Of a DNA stretch of 64,000 bases, positions 9,352 through 20,440 are shown piece by piece. The DNA is taken from positions 67,643,448 through 67,707,447 of the forward strand of contig CM076854.1 of the NCBI GenBank assembly GCA_039519185.1, read 5' to 3'. The notes under the pieces were generated by a model, which was not told where the DNA came from, made no database searches, and saw only the letters and a list, made by a program, of their open reading frames with translations. The translations under genes were made by a program, and so were the position numbers. The stretch is from Astragalus membranaceus (Eukaryota; Streptophyta; Magnoliopsida; Fabales; Fabaceae). Numbering within the stretch: the first letter of the stretch is position 1; each line of letters begins with the position of its first letter.

Positions 9352-11792
9352 GTGACCAGGTTCTTGTCTAAGACCAACGCATTGGATCAAGCAACATGGC
9401 CTTCGAATGGGCTCCGCAAGAATTTTGATGGCTTCTGTATTCTCTTCCTCTTGCTAATGTATTTTTCCAGGCTGCTCACCTTCTTCTTGCTACAGTCATC
9501 AACCTCCGGTGGTTTCGTCTTTAATGGAGTTGCACTAAAATTTACAAGTTAGCATGTTAGATTATTCAAACGGTGACTATGGAATCAATATACAAGTTAA
9601 TATTATAGGCAAATATATAATTACTCTACTATTTCGCCCTGCATAACGACATCACCAAAAATCTCAAAGAAGTGAACTTCGCAAAACTCTATGTCCTTTT
9701 GAAGTGTTTTTCTATTTTCAGCTGAAGCAGAGATTACTTCATAATCGAATTCGTCAGCTAGCTTCCATCTAACATTCGAAGGAATTTGGGTCAGGCTGTA
9801 ATTTTAGAGGACAACATATAATAACCTCAATACATCTATAGTTCGGCAATTACACGCAAGTCCCAATCTTATACTACTATTGTTATTGAATTATAAAGTC
9901 CAGTTTATATTGTAGAAGAAAGGATTAAACATTTTAACTGTTCATACTTACAGATTAAAATTTGGTGGGGTGAAGGGAATATCGACGTCCTCGTTCACCA
10001 TTGCTTCCTGTTGTATATCCTCCCAAGTGTTACATAAAAAAATTACAGTTAGGTATGTGTATTATACAACTTCATATACGCTTTCAAATCAATACACTAC
10101 CTAGAATTTTTGAGAGGCACGTCTGTGGCATCATCTGTGTGAGGCACATCAATACGTCCCAGCTTCTTTATCATCATTTCTTCTTTTGGTCGGGTTTGCA
10201 CGCCTCTCTTCACTGTCTTCATCACTGTCTTCTTTTCATCTCTTCTTGCTTTTTCCTCCCACTAGCGCTTCATCATCTCCCTTTTCATCAACTGATTCAT
10301 CATCACCGTCTTTAACAGAATCATCATCACCCTCATCTGCTTCATCACCGCTCTCTTCAGCTTCATCCCCCGCTTCATCATCATCACCCTCATCATCACC
10401 TTCATCATCATTACCCGCATCACCCTCATCATCGACTCTCTCCTTCAAACTATTAATGCATTCCTTGAATGCTTCAAGCTGGTATTCACAGAATTTGATG
10501 TACTCCGGGACTTACAACATCAAATAAACGAATACATTCTGTGATTAGTGAACATTCTGTGATTTTGTGAATCTGTTGTTAGTGAAATCTAACCATTATT
10601 TTGCAAATATGCCACTAACCATAGATTTGCACAACACTGGTTAGATGTCACTAACCACAGATTTGCACAACACTGGTTAGATGCCACTAACCACAGATTT
10701 GCATAACAATGGTTAGATTTTGTTATAATCTGTGGTGAGTGGCATCTAACAAGTGTTGTGCAAAGCTGTGGTTAGTGGCATCTAACTAGTGTTGTGAAAA
10801 TCTGTGATTCCGTGGTTAGTGGCATACCATTGTTAATGCCATACCAAAACTTAAAAGAGCAGTTATGATATATAAACAAACCTTATTTATTGGGCACTCG
10901 TCGGGATCCAAAGGAATGAGTGAAATAGGCCTGTTTGAGTTTATTTGTGGCCTTAGAGCATAGCCAGATGTTATACCACATCCGAAACCACAATGTTTTT
11001 GAAGTGCTTTCAAATCCTTTAACTCCTTGGTCATGTCCCAGTTTTTCAGTGTGGGCGTTGTTCACGAACCTCGGGAAAAAGGACTTTCTGGTCCCATCCT
11101 CTCTATGTAGTGAATCTGGAAGGTTGTCAATTAACAAAAAGTTATAAGCATATATATTAAGATTTATGTATTGAAGTCGTATTAAAACAACAAACCATGA
11201 AGAAATGGAGGTCCGATTTTGGATTTTTATACCCCTTTGTGCCCTTCCTCAGATGCTCCAGAATATAGGTAGACCATTTGTATTTTGATACCATGCTAAG
11301 GTCTTTAACTATATGGGCATACTTAAGTGAGACACTGTCATTTTGATCTGGACATAGAAGACAACCAAGCAGGTATATTAAAATAGCCTTGCACCAGGCT
11401 TGATCATTCTTCAGTCTTGTTATGACCGCCTCAAGATCTTCGACGGTCACACGTTCAATATCTTGTACATTCAATTTGAGACCAAACTGTCTGCGCAGTT
11501 GCAAGATTGAGCTTTCTTTGCATGCTAATGGGTTAACTGGTGTTCCCTCATTAGGCAGACAATAAACTCTTTCAACATCTTTTAATGTTATTGGAAGTGC
11601 TTCGAAGCTGCTCAGTCGTAATTGACTTTGCTCAGGTTCGAAATTCTCGGACACCCATTTCACGAACTCTCCTGGAATCTTCGTCCATTTGGAGATGAGC
11701 ATCAGAGATCCAAAACCCGTTGACTCCAGCAGTTGTTTCCTTGTTCCATCAATGTTATTCAGCGTTTTGTAAACCATGAGTGGTTTACACAT
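9352..11792 (-). pseudogene. MULE accessory gene, Ulp1/plant-mobile-domain-like, multi-exon remnant
   Basis: Minus-strand coding blocks in order: 11792-11200 (TGFGSLMLISKWTKIPGEFV, LPITLKDVERVYCLP, WCKAILIYLLGCLLCP), then 11137-10885 (SFFPRFVNNAHTEKL) and 10516-10237 (a very acidic tract of Asp/Glu/Gly repeats ending GGKSKKR). Further blocks lie at about 9790-9640 and 9552-9380 (SKKKVSSLEKYISKRKRI, KPSKFLRSPFEG). This resembles the plant transposon-encoded proteins that sit upstream of a C48 Ulp1-type SUMO-protease domain, or carry an aminotransferase-like plant mobile domain. I cannot find a peptidase catalytic domain. One base is lost in an A-run near 11045, shifting the frame. It faces the FAR1 transposase, as in Ulp1-carrying MULEs (Kaonashi type in Arabidopsis). 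The exact family is uncertain. Confidence 0.6.
10611..10827. repeat. TTAGTGGC/CTAACCACAG minisatellite, cluster 2
   Basis: The same word family as at 8895-9053, here inside an intron of the minus-strand accessory gene (donor after the CPINK codons near 10882, next exon from about 10516). Five to six units, the last two in inverted orientation (GTGGTTAGTGGCATCTAAC). Confidence 0.82.
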
Positions 11793-12012
11793 ATGTCTAT
11801 ATCTTGAATTTTTGGCTTCTTTCGATCTATTAACCTCCTTTTTTTCTGTCTGCCATTCTTACTAGAAAAAAGGAAACAATGTGCACATTGAAATTAAAAT
11901 TTTTGGCAATAATCATGAAGTAACTTACGTATTTTTGTTATATCAAAAACTGTAATCAAAATCACATTATCAAACTTAATCTCAAAGTCAGATGCACACA
12001 AGTAACAATTTA

Positions 12013-12290
12013 ATGGCACTAACACAGAATTCCAAGCTAGTGGTTAGATGCCACTAACCACAGATTTGTACCACAATGTTTAGTGGCCACTAACCACAGG
12101 TTTGCAAATTCATGGTTTGATGCCAATAACCAAAGATTTAAATCATAATAATGGTATGCCAAAAAATAAGATCACAAACCTCAATACATCAGTTTAACGG
12201 AGAAACCCCAATAATAATCACATGCAGAAACCCTAAACCCCCAACTACCTAATTAAACTTAGTATGCAGTCATTGCAGAGAAAAAAACAT
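12013..12290. repeat. Minisatellite cluster 3 plus a block shared with 9140-9200
   Basis: 12013-12135 repeats the CTAACCACAG words. 12220-12285 repeats a block first seen at 9135-9200 (AGAAACCCTAAACCC, CAACTAC then TAATTAAACTTA, ATGCAG). Non-coding repeats of the MULE are therefore duplicated on both sides of the accessory gene. The short stretch 11793-12012 is AT-rich. Confidence 0.7.
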
Positions 12291-12344
12291 TTCACGGAAG
12301 ATAGTTATAGTTATAATCATGAAATAAGTAGCACCAGTTTAACG

Positions 12345-12740
12345 GAGAAGAAGCACCAAAGCAAACTAACAGAGAAGAAGCAGTAAAACGCGAGCAGGAA
12401 GATTGAACAGGTTGTGTAACGCGAGCAGAAAGAGAACTCGAACGCGAGCAAAACGCGAAATATTTGTGTATTATTATGCCTTCAAATGGTTTCTATGTTT
12501 GATTGAAGATGGAATGCCAAGAAGCTTCAAAACGCGAGCAGGAAGATTGAAGATTGAATGGATGGTGAAACTCGAGCAGGAAAATTGAGGATTGAAAGAC
12601 GAACACGGGCAGGAAACTGGAAGATGGAATGCCGAGAAGAGCAAAACGCGAACGGTTTTTGTTTGATTGAAGTTTGAATGCCAAGAATCTAGCCCTATTT
12701 TCCGTTAGATGTTGAATGAAGATTGAATGCCAAGAAAACA
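12345..12740. repeat. Imperfect repeat of AACGCGAGCAGGAAGATTGA words
   Basis: At least six diverged copies of (A)ACGCGAGCAGGAAGATTG and GAATGCCAAGAA alternate over about 400 bp. Small frames on both strands (61 and 82 residues) come from this repeat. It may be the subterminal part of the MULE. The following sequence GTAAATGGCCTATTTACCC (12762-12780) is a short palindrome. I could not match a terminal inverted repeat on the left side. Confidence 0.55.
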
Positions 12741-12780
12741 CCGTGTTTTAGTAATTTTTAGGTAAATGGCCTATTTACCC

Positions 12781-13640
12781 TTTTAGTAACTAATACTAAA
12801 TGTATGTTTAGTATTGCAAATTAGACTCGCAATAAGAGATAGACTAATTAGATAGAGAAAAGAAAACAGTAAAACTATTAACTCCTGATGCTTTACGATA
12901 CTTAAATTTTACTTATTCTTTGAAGTATCACGATTCTGCAATTTGTCTTCCAAAGTGTGATTTTGGCTTCTAATTTACTCTTGAATCTCTCCACTTTTAG
13001 CACCTTACTTGGGTCCATTTTGGAGTTTAGGAGTGGAGAGCTACACGAAAAGGGGAGGAGAGAAAAGATGGGAAATATAATCTGCGACCTTAAAAGAAAG
13101 GTTTATTTTTTTTTTTTGTAATACAGTAATCCCTTAATATGGATGGGGGAACTCAAAATATGTGTTGGAAGAAAATTATAAGGGACTTTGAAAGGGTTTA
13201 GAAAAATTCATAAAAAAATTTCCATCTTATTCAAGATTACAAATATGGATTAAATCCATTTTCCGTCCCTTAACTTTTTTAGCGTATGTTTTGGTCGATA
13301 TCTATTATTATTGTTGTTTTGTTCCCCAAAGTTTACAAAGTTAAACAATGTTAGTAATTTTTGTATAATACACGTCTACATTTGTAACATTGTTTAACTT
13401 ATAAAGCTAATGGACCAAACCAACTACAACAATAGATAAGAGAGCAAAACGAAAACTAAATAGAAGAGACCAAAACGAAACCATAAAAAAATTCAGTAAA
13501 CCAAAAGCATACTTTGACCAAAAATATATTAGTCATAAGCATGTTCTTCAACTTCTCCACAAAAAACACTCAAATAGGGAGAGGGGTTTGTCTTTCTTCT
13601 TTCCGTCTCCTCCCCTCCCCCCAAAGCATTCCCCTTCCCT
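12781..13640. other. AT-rich spacer, no gene recognised
   Basis: Non-coding. 13250-13510 has phrases typical of old fold-back MITEs (TTTTGGTCGATAT, CCAAACCAACTACAAC) on both arms, but the ends are not definable. Confidence 0.4.
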
Positions 13641-13654
13641 CCTACCTTCAACTG

Positions 13655-14290
13655 GAAACGAGTCGAACTGTCGAACTTGGTTCAGCTTGGCCCGACTCGA
13701 TAAGAATGGCTCAACTCGTAGCTCGACTCGAGTTCGACATGAACTTTTTCTGCCAACTCAACTTGACTCAACTCAACTCAAGCTCGCGAGCATCTCAGTT
13801 CAACTAGTTAGCTCGACTAGCATGAGTAAAAAGTAATGATAATATCTCCTTTTTTGTGAAAAATGCCAAAAAAATCTAGATCATCTCATTATCTCATTAG
13901 CTCGACTAGCATCAGTTTACTACTATTTTTTTGTAAATAAATTACCTAATTTTTTATGTAAAAATAATTGTCTAACCGAAAATATAAATATATTTAAATT
14001 ATTTCTTGTTTGTCTATCTCAAGAGTTTAATAAAAACAAATTTAGACAAACATAAAAACCTAATTAATTCTAAACAACTTGCACCAACCAATAAATAAAA
14101 AATTTCTCTTTTGGTTCATGAACTGAGTTCAACAAGTGAACCAAACAAGTCGAGTTAAACCTAGCTCAAATTCAGGTTATTTATTTAACGAACTCAATTT
14201 TAACTCAAGTTCATCTCATTTTATCAAGTTCAACAAGGTATTTATCGAGTCAATTTTTGAACTTTGTTTGAGTTGGTTCGGTTAATTGTT
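13655..14290. mobile_element. Degenerate element rich in CTCGACTCGAG words
   Basis: The left part (13655-13825) has many AGCTCGACTC, CTCAACTC and TCGAGTTCGA words. The right part (14105-14285) has CAAGTCGAGTT, GTTCAACAAG and TTGAGTTGGTTCGG. This pattern is common in old hAT-like plant elements whose arms are variations on GAGCTCGAGC. No transposase and no target duplication could be fixed. Confidence 0.35.
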
Positions 14291-14498
14291 AGCCTTATAT
14301 CTACGAATCAAAACCTAAGTTACACAAGGGTAGGGATAGCAGTGTCAAACACAACGTCCACAATATTTCAAAGAATAAGATTGAGTAGGGATATTAACAT
14401 TGTAAAAGGATAACAAAAATCGCACATTTGCAATAACTTTGAGATTAAATGTAAAACCAATTCAAAACAAAACAAGTACATGAAGTTTAGAACCCTAC

Positions 14499-15375
14499 CT
14501 TTGCAGTTCTCCAAATTAGAGTTACTCTCATCTTTGTTGTTTTCATTTGTTCTCTGCTTCTTTGGTGGTTGGAATTCACTACTGCGTGCCCTTTTACTAT
14601 ATACCTTGTTGAATGGGTAGTTTATTTCCACACTAGTTAAATCAAAGATGATTAAATCCAATTGGGATGTTCTATCGTATTTGAACATCAATAGGTGACC
14701 ATGTGCTAGAGAATGATACTCTGCAAACTCTTTCCAACCCTTATCAAGCCAAACTCTGTCATTGCGTTTTTCCAAATCAACTTCCCACTTTGTACCATTT
14801 GGAAGTTTAAGAAACATTGTGTTGGGTAAACGTTTTCCATATCTCCTTGCAAACCTTTGTGGAATCCTCTGTTTCATATGAAGAAAAATAAATATAAAGT
14901 AAGTTTGAATAAGGATTTTGAAGGGGAGGAGAAGAGATAACATATTTTTATTCCTAAATTAAAGAAAAAGATTATATTAGAAGTGCAAGGTGCACTTAAC
15001 CCATAATTAAAAAAAATAACGTCAAATATAGACAATCCAAAGACCAAAATTTGATAGAGGTCACAAAGTTTGAGTTATATATCCAGAAGTTTCTCCTTAA
15101 ACTTCAATTTTGGCAACATGCATCAATAAACTTCACCATATATATCCATTTCAAAATTTAGCTACTAAATGCAAGAATGTTAAGAACGCATCATTATTTT
15201 GTTAAATATATATAAAGCAAAAAGAAAACAAAATTGGCTAGAGTAATAATATCTTGAAAGAGGAACCAAATACTATTACCAGCTTTCCCTTCAAAAGGGT
15301 TTTAGGGAGCATGGACTTGAAAAAGTGGATTGGCGTTGATATATCATCATTTCTATGGTGAAGTTTAGAAGTCAT
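14499..15375 (-). CDS. B3 domain-containing protein (VRN1/REM-like), two exons, 3' end unclear
   Basis: Exon 1 is 15375-15280 and encodes 32 residues from MTSKLHH, with the B3 start PIHFFKSMLPKTLLKGKL. The donor is CTG/GTAATAG. Exon 2 begins at 14870 after a CAG acceptor and continues the domain without a break (RIPQRFARRYG, MFLKLPNGTKWEVDL, WKEFAEYHSLAHGH, VEINYPFNK). It then has a basic PPKKQRTN tail to a donor at 14499/14498 (AAAG/GTAGGG). The domain is about 105 residues and complete, as in VRN1-type nuclear B3 proteins. An alternative upstream Met at 15450 would add a hydrophobic stretch unlike the family. Downstream exons, which often carry a second B3 domain, are not found, so the gene is probably truncated by the repeats at 13.6-14.3 kb. 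It is the better copy of the pair with 300-772. Confidence 0.65.
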
Positions 15376-15779
15376 CACTAGAATCCAATAGCACAAATAA
15401 CGGAATATTGCTATTACTCCATATATCATTTCACATATGTTTCTCTTCATGTGTTATTAATTGAGAACTCCTTAAAAAATGAAGTCATAGGAAACTGTAT
15501 TAAGAAACATTAAATTTCTGGAAAATGAAGTTATAGGAAACTGCATTAAGAAACATTAAAATGAAGTTATAAGTCTTTTGACTTTGTACTTATTGGCTAG
15601 TGTTTCCTTCACCATAAAAAAGGATCTTCTGACGAGGTAAGGATCAACACTCATCTCACGTGTTTGTTTGATTTTCTATAGCAATTCCTTTTTTTCATAT
15701 ACTAATTTTATATTTACCTTTTTAGAATAAATAATTTTGTCCAAGCAAAAATATGGAAATTGTTATGGTCTTGATTTGC
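15376..15779. other. Upstream region of the B3 gene
   Basis: Non-coding and AT-rich. A 36-bp duplication (TAGGAAACTG(T/C)ATTAAGAAACATTAAA with flanks) lies at about 15488-15560. No promoter element is certain. Confidence 0.5.
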
Positions 15780-16365
15780 ACCATTGAACTCCGCCATGAG
15801 CTCTTCATTGAACTCTCAGTTCCAGACTGAACCGACCACTGTTACGGTAGTAAAGGATCTGTGTTGTTTGAAGGATGCTACCTATGCTGACATGCAACAC
15901 AATGCGAAATATCCTAAGTATGGGAATCGGTTACCGAGCACTATCCCAAGTAGGATGCCTCGGAACCGAGCTCCAAACCTTCAGCGAGGGATCGACACAA
16001 CCTTAATTTTGTCTATGCTCACACGAAGCATTTAACAAGTGCTCAAATAATCACAACTATGAACAAATCCGAAAATCTCGCCACAATCACAATACCATAA
16101 CAATAGGACATGCGCTCATAAATTAGCGAAGATCACTTCGCCCAGATTTAACTCCATCACACTACTATAAATAGGGGTTCTCACTCTAGGTATGCTAAAG
16201 TCTTTCTGACCTAAAACTCATACTCTCCTCCCCTATTTCCCTTAATCCCTAAACTTACTTAGGCATCAGAGCGTCTTTGCAGGGAAACCTGACGGCATGG
16301 ACACTTGATGTCGTAAACCACCGCGAGTAGAGGAGAGCAACCATCGTGTAACATCCAACACTAAC
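15780..16365 (+). mobile_element. Tat-like (Ty3/gypsy) LTR, unit 1
   Basis: LTR-type sequence with a TATA box (CTATAAATAGGGGTTCTC at about 16164) and the 3' signature CTTAGGCATCAGAG, then TCTTTGCAGG, at about 16258, which I know from Tat/Ogre-group LTRs. A second copy lies at 17031-17468 plus 28443 onward, and a third at 19118-19711. Its exact 5' end is not fixed; the 3' end is near 16365 (CCAACACTAACA). An 83-residue frame inside is not conserved in the other copies as a coding frame. Confidence 0.65.
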
Positions 16366-17030
16366 ATATGGTGCACGAGACTCGAACCTCCATAAGTTTT
16401 GTTAATGCTATTACCATGGTCACCACGAGAAATAGTAGAAGAGACCTCTCTCCTTCAGAAAGGAATCCCCTTTTAGGTAGGAATAACCCTCCTCCAAATG
16501 TACCCAACAATCCTTTCACCAAATGCACCTCAAAATCCTCCTCAAAATTTACAACCTAACCCTCCACAGAATCCTCCCCAAAATCCTCATCAGAATCCAC
16601 CTGCTCATAGTGTGGAGATTTAGGTGAGTTTCGTTGTCGCAAGACCCTCTCCCAGGCGTAGAGAGTCCTCCGCTAGAGATAACTATCAGGCCAAAGCCAC
16701 CAAGACACTAAGGGCGGAAAATGATGCATTGAGGCGTTGCATTAGTGCTATGATTGAAAAAGAAAAGTCAGTGCACCTAGGAACTTCACAAGATCCACCT
16801 CCACTAGCACCAAGAGGGGCTAGGAGAAGATATGCAGAGTTCCGTCACCAAATCCGAGCTATTCCTCTGATAGCAGCTCGGTAATTAACTCGAGTGTCAG
16901 CTATACCGAGAGCTATTCCTCGGCCTATTACTCTAGCAGCTCACCTAGAAAGGGATCGAGACATCAGAGGCAGTGTTACTGTTCCCCAGCGAACTCAGTC
17001 GAGAACACCACCAAACTCCGTCTAGAGCTC
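16366..17030 (+). pseudogene. Tat-like gag 5' fragment, unit 1
   Basis: Starts near 16404 with MVTTRNSRR. It has a Pro/Asn/Gln-rich tract (repeated NPPQNP-type residues, 16495-16615) and a basic-acidic segment (RDNYQAKATKTLRAENDALR) that also occurs, diverged, at about 28655-28700. Several frames are needed, so it is broken. It ends by running into the next LTR, with no protease or pol. Confidence 0.6.
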
Positions 17031-17468
17031 CCCGTTAAACTCCCGATACCAGACCAAGTTGACCACCATTGCTGCAGTAAAGCATCTGAGCTCTCTGTGA
17101 AGACACGTACTTATGTCTACATGCAATTCACTACAAAATATCCTATGTAAGAGAATCGGTTACTGAGCACTACCTCGAGGAGGCTTCCTCGGAACTGAGC
17201 TCCAAACCATCAGCGAGAGATCGACACAACCCTAATTCCAACCACTCTCACAAGAAGCGTTTAACACATGCTCAAATAGTTACAATGAAGATGGGATCCG
17301 AAGATCTCACCACAATCATAATCCCATAAAAATAGGACATGTACACCTAAATTAGCGGAGATCACTTCGCCCAGATCTAACTACATCACATTACTATAAA
17401 TAGGGATCTCACCCCCTAGGTTTGCCTCCTAAAATTCACATACTCTCCTCTCTTATTTCCCTTAATAA
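17031..17468 (+). mobile_element. Tat-like LTR, unit 2, left part (split by a gypsy insertion)
   Basis: Diverged copy of 15795-16250, with the same order of words (CGGTTACTGAGCACTA, CTCGGAACTGAGCTCCAAACC, TTAGCGGAGATCACTTCGCC, ACTATAAATAGGGATCTC). It stops at CCCTTAATAA where the gypsy LTR begins. The missing continuation (CCCTAAACTGACTTAG) resumes at about 28448. This split fixes the order of insertion. Confidence 0.75.
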
Positions 17469-17731
17469 TGTGCTCCACACATGCATCACTAAATTTTGGA
17501 TCTAAAATATTATAAATCTATATGAATCTCTAATTCATGATGACGAAAATAAACACAATTTCAAGATTAGATCATGACACTTACTTGAAGAACACAAAAG
17601 TGAATAAAGAATCAAATATGGAAAGAATAGAGATGAAGTGGACAATAATGTCCGCCACTTCTTCCTTGGGAAGAAGATGAAGACCACACGCCACTTTGAG
17701 CTTCTCCAACCCTCAATGGTAGGTGCTTAAG

Positions 17732-19055
17732 CGGTGGCTGATGCATGTTGTAGGGGATGAGGGCAATATCCCCCATTAACTAGTTTCTTTTATATTGAAT
17801 ATATACCAAATAAATTTGTTTTTGCCCCCATAAAAACATAGGTGTTGCTCCCATAAAATAATTTCTTCAATAAAATAAAGACAAAAAGTTACAAGAGATT
17901 TAATAGAAAATAAATTAGTACTAATTTTACATTTTTATTCTTCTAATGCTATTGTTCATCTAACACTAAACACCCATTATTACAAAATATATCATATTTG
18001 CAGTTTTTTTTTATCATGGGATGTTTTATTCTGTAACATTTTATATTTTTTTGTGACTAATTTTATATGTTTTTGTGAAAACTTTATTGATTATTTTCTT
18101 GCCCCCACCAACAAAAATTTCGGGATCCGCCGCTATGGTCAAGGTTCCACTCCAAGCGTTAATTAGTTCATACGAATTCACAAAGTTTCCCGCAAGCATC
18201 GAAACAGTGGGTTCTATTGGTTCCGAAAGCAGACAAGCGCCGTTAAAAGCATAACCAATATCAAAACTAATTTTATGTCAATCCTCTATCAATTCTGATT
18301 CGAATTAAATAAATTAAGCATCCAAATAAATTGAAATAATCAAAGGTTATGAAATGAGATTGTGAACAAGCAAGCACGTACACAAACGAATCGCGTTTTG
18401 CAAAAACAGAATTCGAATGATTCAAGTCAAATAAGAAGAACAGAAATGAAACTCATAAAGACGAATTAGAAACCAAGACGAAATATCATAAACAATAAAT
18501 AACTGAACCTCAAAATTCATACATCGACACCCGTTCACCAATAAATTGACTTTGGGTTTTAGGCTTCCATGGAGGTTAGGGCGCAAAACGTAAAATCAAA
18601 CAAAAATAGCGTAAGATGTCTTATCTGGCTCCTCACTAGCAAGAATCTATATGATCAAACGAAAACCTAATCAATAAACGGGGTTTTGGATAAAAGCCCG
18701 TTCAAAAAATAGTAATTGGTCCATAAACCCGTAATTGACTAAACTGCTTCAGTAATTCGCAGTTTAGACCTTCAAGACATTTGAATTGGGTTTCGAGCTA
18801 GAATTGCAGCTCTGATCCTTAGCTTTCCAACCATGTTTGCACACCTCAATCAAATAACCACAGCCAAAGTTATGGCTTGCAGAATAGTTAAGGGTCAATA
18901 TGCAAATAAGTCCCAAAATTAGTAACGGAAATACATTAACGCTCAAATAAGACCAAAAGTATAGAAACATGCTAATACTCAAATATTATGTACAGAGCAC
19001 AACTAAAAACACCAAGTGCAAAGCTATAAAGAATGCATTAAAATGCACTGATCAT
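17732..19055. other. Foreign DNA replacing part of the gypsy 3' LTR
   Basis: Begins CGGTGGCTGATGCATG and contains TTGCCCCCACCAACAAAAAT and GGGATCCGCCGC (18095-18135), a phrase seen at the ends of old plant elements. The rest is AT-rich, with a 72-residue minus frame (18764-18982) that has no domain. About 200 bp of LTR present in the other copy are missing here. I do not recognise the inserted family. Confidence 0.5.
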
Positions 19056-19117
19056 CCACTTAGAGAAAGGAAAATAAGGCCTATGGCACATCAAGTGAGA
19101 CAGGAATGACCTCTCAT

Positions 19118-19711
19118 TGAAATTCTCGAGTAACCAAAATCTAGTGTTGAGATCCCTTGGAAATCCTCGAGTAACCAAAATCGACCACTATCATGGGTGA
19201 GACAGGAATGACCTTTCATGGAAATTCTGATCTGCAGGTCGGCATAATCGAGTCCCTGGGGCGGTCTCTCCGATTTACTCCGAGTAGCACCTCGGAACCG
19301 AACTCACACTCAAAGAGGGGTAGGAACTAACCCTAGATCCCTCCCAATTTGTTGAACAACCAATGGCTCAATAATGGCCAAAGATCTCGCCACGATCATA
19401 GTTAATTACTTCCCTAATAGTGACTTCCGCTCCAAGTAGCACAAGCCTCCAAGGGGTAGGGTTAGCTCCTTGGGCCCCCAATAACCCTGGACAATATATC
19501 AATAAATAGGGGTTCTCACCACAGGTTTGATAGAAGCGAATTCAACCCCTAAAGCTCTGTTTATTTTCTCTCCTCTCTTAAAAGACGTAATACTAACTTA
19601 GGCATCAGAGTGTCTTTGTAGGGGACACCTTCCAGCATGAAGACGTGAAGTCAGGAGCCACTATACCAGGAGGAGAGCCACTGTTGTACAAATTCCAGCA
19701 TCAACGGCCAA
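19118..19711 (+). mobile_element. Third Tat-like LTR, probable solo LTR inside the gypsy LTR
   Basis: Shares with 15780-16365 the words CTCGGAACCGAACTC, AAAGATCTCGCCACGATCAT, AATAAATAGGGGTTCTCACC and ACTTAGGCATCAGAGTGTC, then TTTGTAGG. It starts near TGAGACAGGAATGACC, whose phrase GTGAGACAGGAATGACCT repeats at 19197, and ends near CCAGCATCAAC. It interrupts LTR sequence that is contiguous at 28120-28165, with about 30 bp of host LTR lost at the junction. Confidence 0.6.
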
Positions 19712-19974
19712 CAAGGCTCAAAACCAAACGTTCAATACAATTAAAACTGAAATCCTAAATTTATTGAAAAGAAAATAAAGAGAAATAGGGAACCCTAGAA
19801 ATTCTCTAAGGTATCCTTGGTCACCTTTAGTGATTCCTTGTCAATTATCAAGGTTGAAAAACTAAAGTTTATTCTCAATGAATGTTGAATCTCTTTTTGG
19901 TCTTTTTGAGTCTTTGTCTTTGTGAGCTTCATCAAAGCTCCATGATTAGGCTAGGCATGCATGTGAGCTCACAT

Positions 19975-20222
19975 CATACTCGCCCTCTTGAGTTTCACTT
20001 GTCCTAAAGTGAACTCCCCCTCTTGGAAACCTATATCAAAGATGGACAAAATTCACTTGTTTTGAAATTAAAAGACAACTAAACTAATGCAAGAATTGCT
20101 TTGGCTCCCCCGGGATCAAAAGGGAAGTGGGTTACTTCAAATAAAAGCCTAATCATGAAAATTTTAAGAATTAGTTTCAACACAATCTAAAGCATCGTAA
20201 ACTTCCAAGCAGAAGAAAATGA
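19975..20222 (-). other. Internal end of the gypsy element up to the CACTA insertion
   Basis: Non-coding, with pyrimidine-rich words on the plus strand (CGCCCTCTTGAG, CTCCCCCTCTTGG) that read as polypurine tracts in the element orientation. It resumes at 25030. Confidence 0.5.
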
Positions 20223-20239
20223 CACTACTAGAAAACCTC

Positions 20240-20440
20240 AATTTAGCATCCATTTGGTAGCGTCGGCCCCCGACACGGACGCTAATAGCGTCGAATTAGC
20301 GTCGGTAAAGCCCACGCTAAGCAAAAAATGATATTTGACGCAAGGAGATACAGATTAGCGTCAGCTAGGCCCACGCTACGTGATAAGATATGCGACGCTA
20401 AAAAGTGATAAGGTTAGCGTCGGCCGGCCGACGCTAGTTT
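20240..20440. repeat. CACTA 5' subterminal array (AGCGTCGG / CGACGCTA)
   Basis: About eight copies of a 10-bp word (T)TAGCGTCGG or its complement CCGACGCTAA lie in both orientations. The same word fills 24695-25015 at the other end. In En/Spm such words are transposase-binding sites. Confidence 0.85.

Larger units (their letters stand above)
17469..19974 (-). repeat. 3' LTR of the minus-strand gypsy element, interrupted twice
   Basis: 17469-17731 matches 27617-27880 (ACATGCATCACT, CTTACTTGAAGAACACAAAAG, GTCCGCCACTTCTTCC). 19056-19117 matches 28086-28130 (CTTAGAGAAAGGAAAA, AAGGCCTATGGC). 19712-19974 matches 28160-28441 (GGCCAACAAGGCTCAAAAC, GATTAGGCTAGGCATGCATG). The pieces between are foreign. 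The polypurine-like CAAGAGGGCGAGTA (minus strand) adjoins its internal border at about 19975-19990. Confidence 0.75.

Noticed and set aside
10186..10527. 113-residue Ser/Pro-rich plus-strand frame
   Set aside because: It is the reverse of the acidic tract of the minus-strand accessory gene, whose codons fit the better supported frame.
4386..12770. A single CACTA element spanning the FAR1 and accessory genes
   Set aside because: The coding content is Mutator-type and no TAGTG end with GTCGGA words closes the element.
12762..12780. GTAAATGGCCTATTTACCC as a MULE terminal repeat
   Set aside because: No matching inverted end or 9-bp duplication found on the left side of the MULE region.
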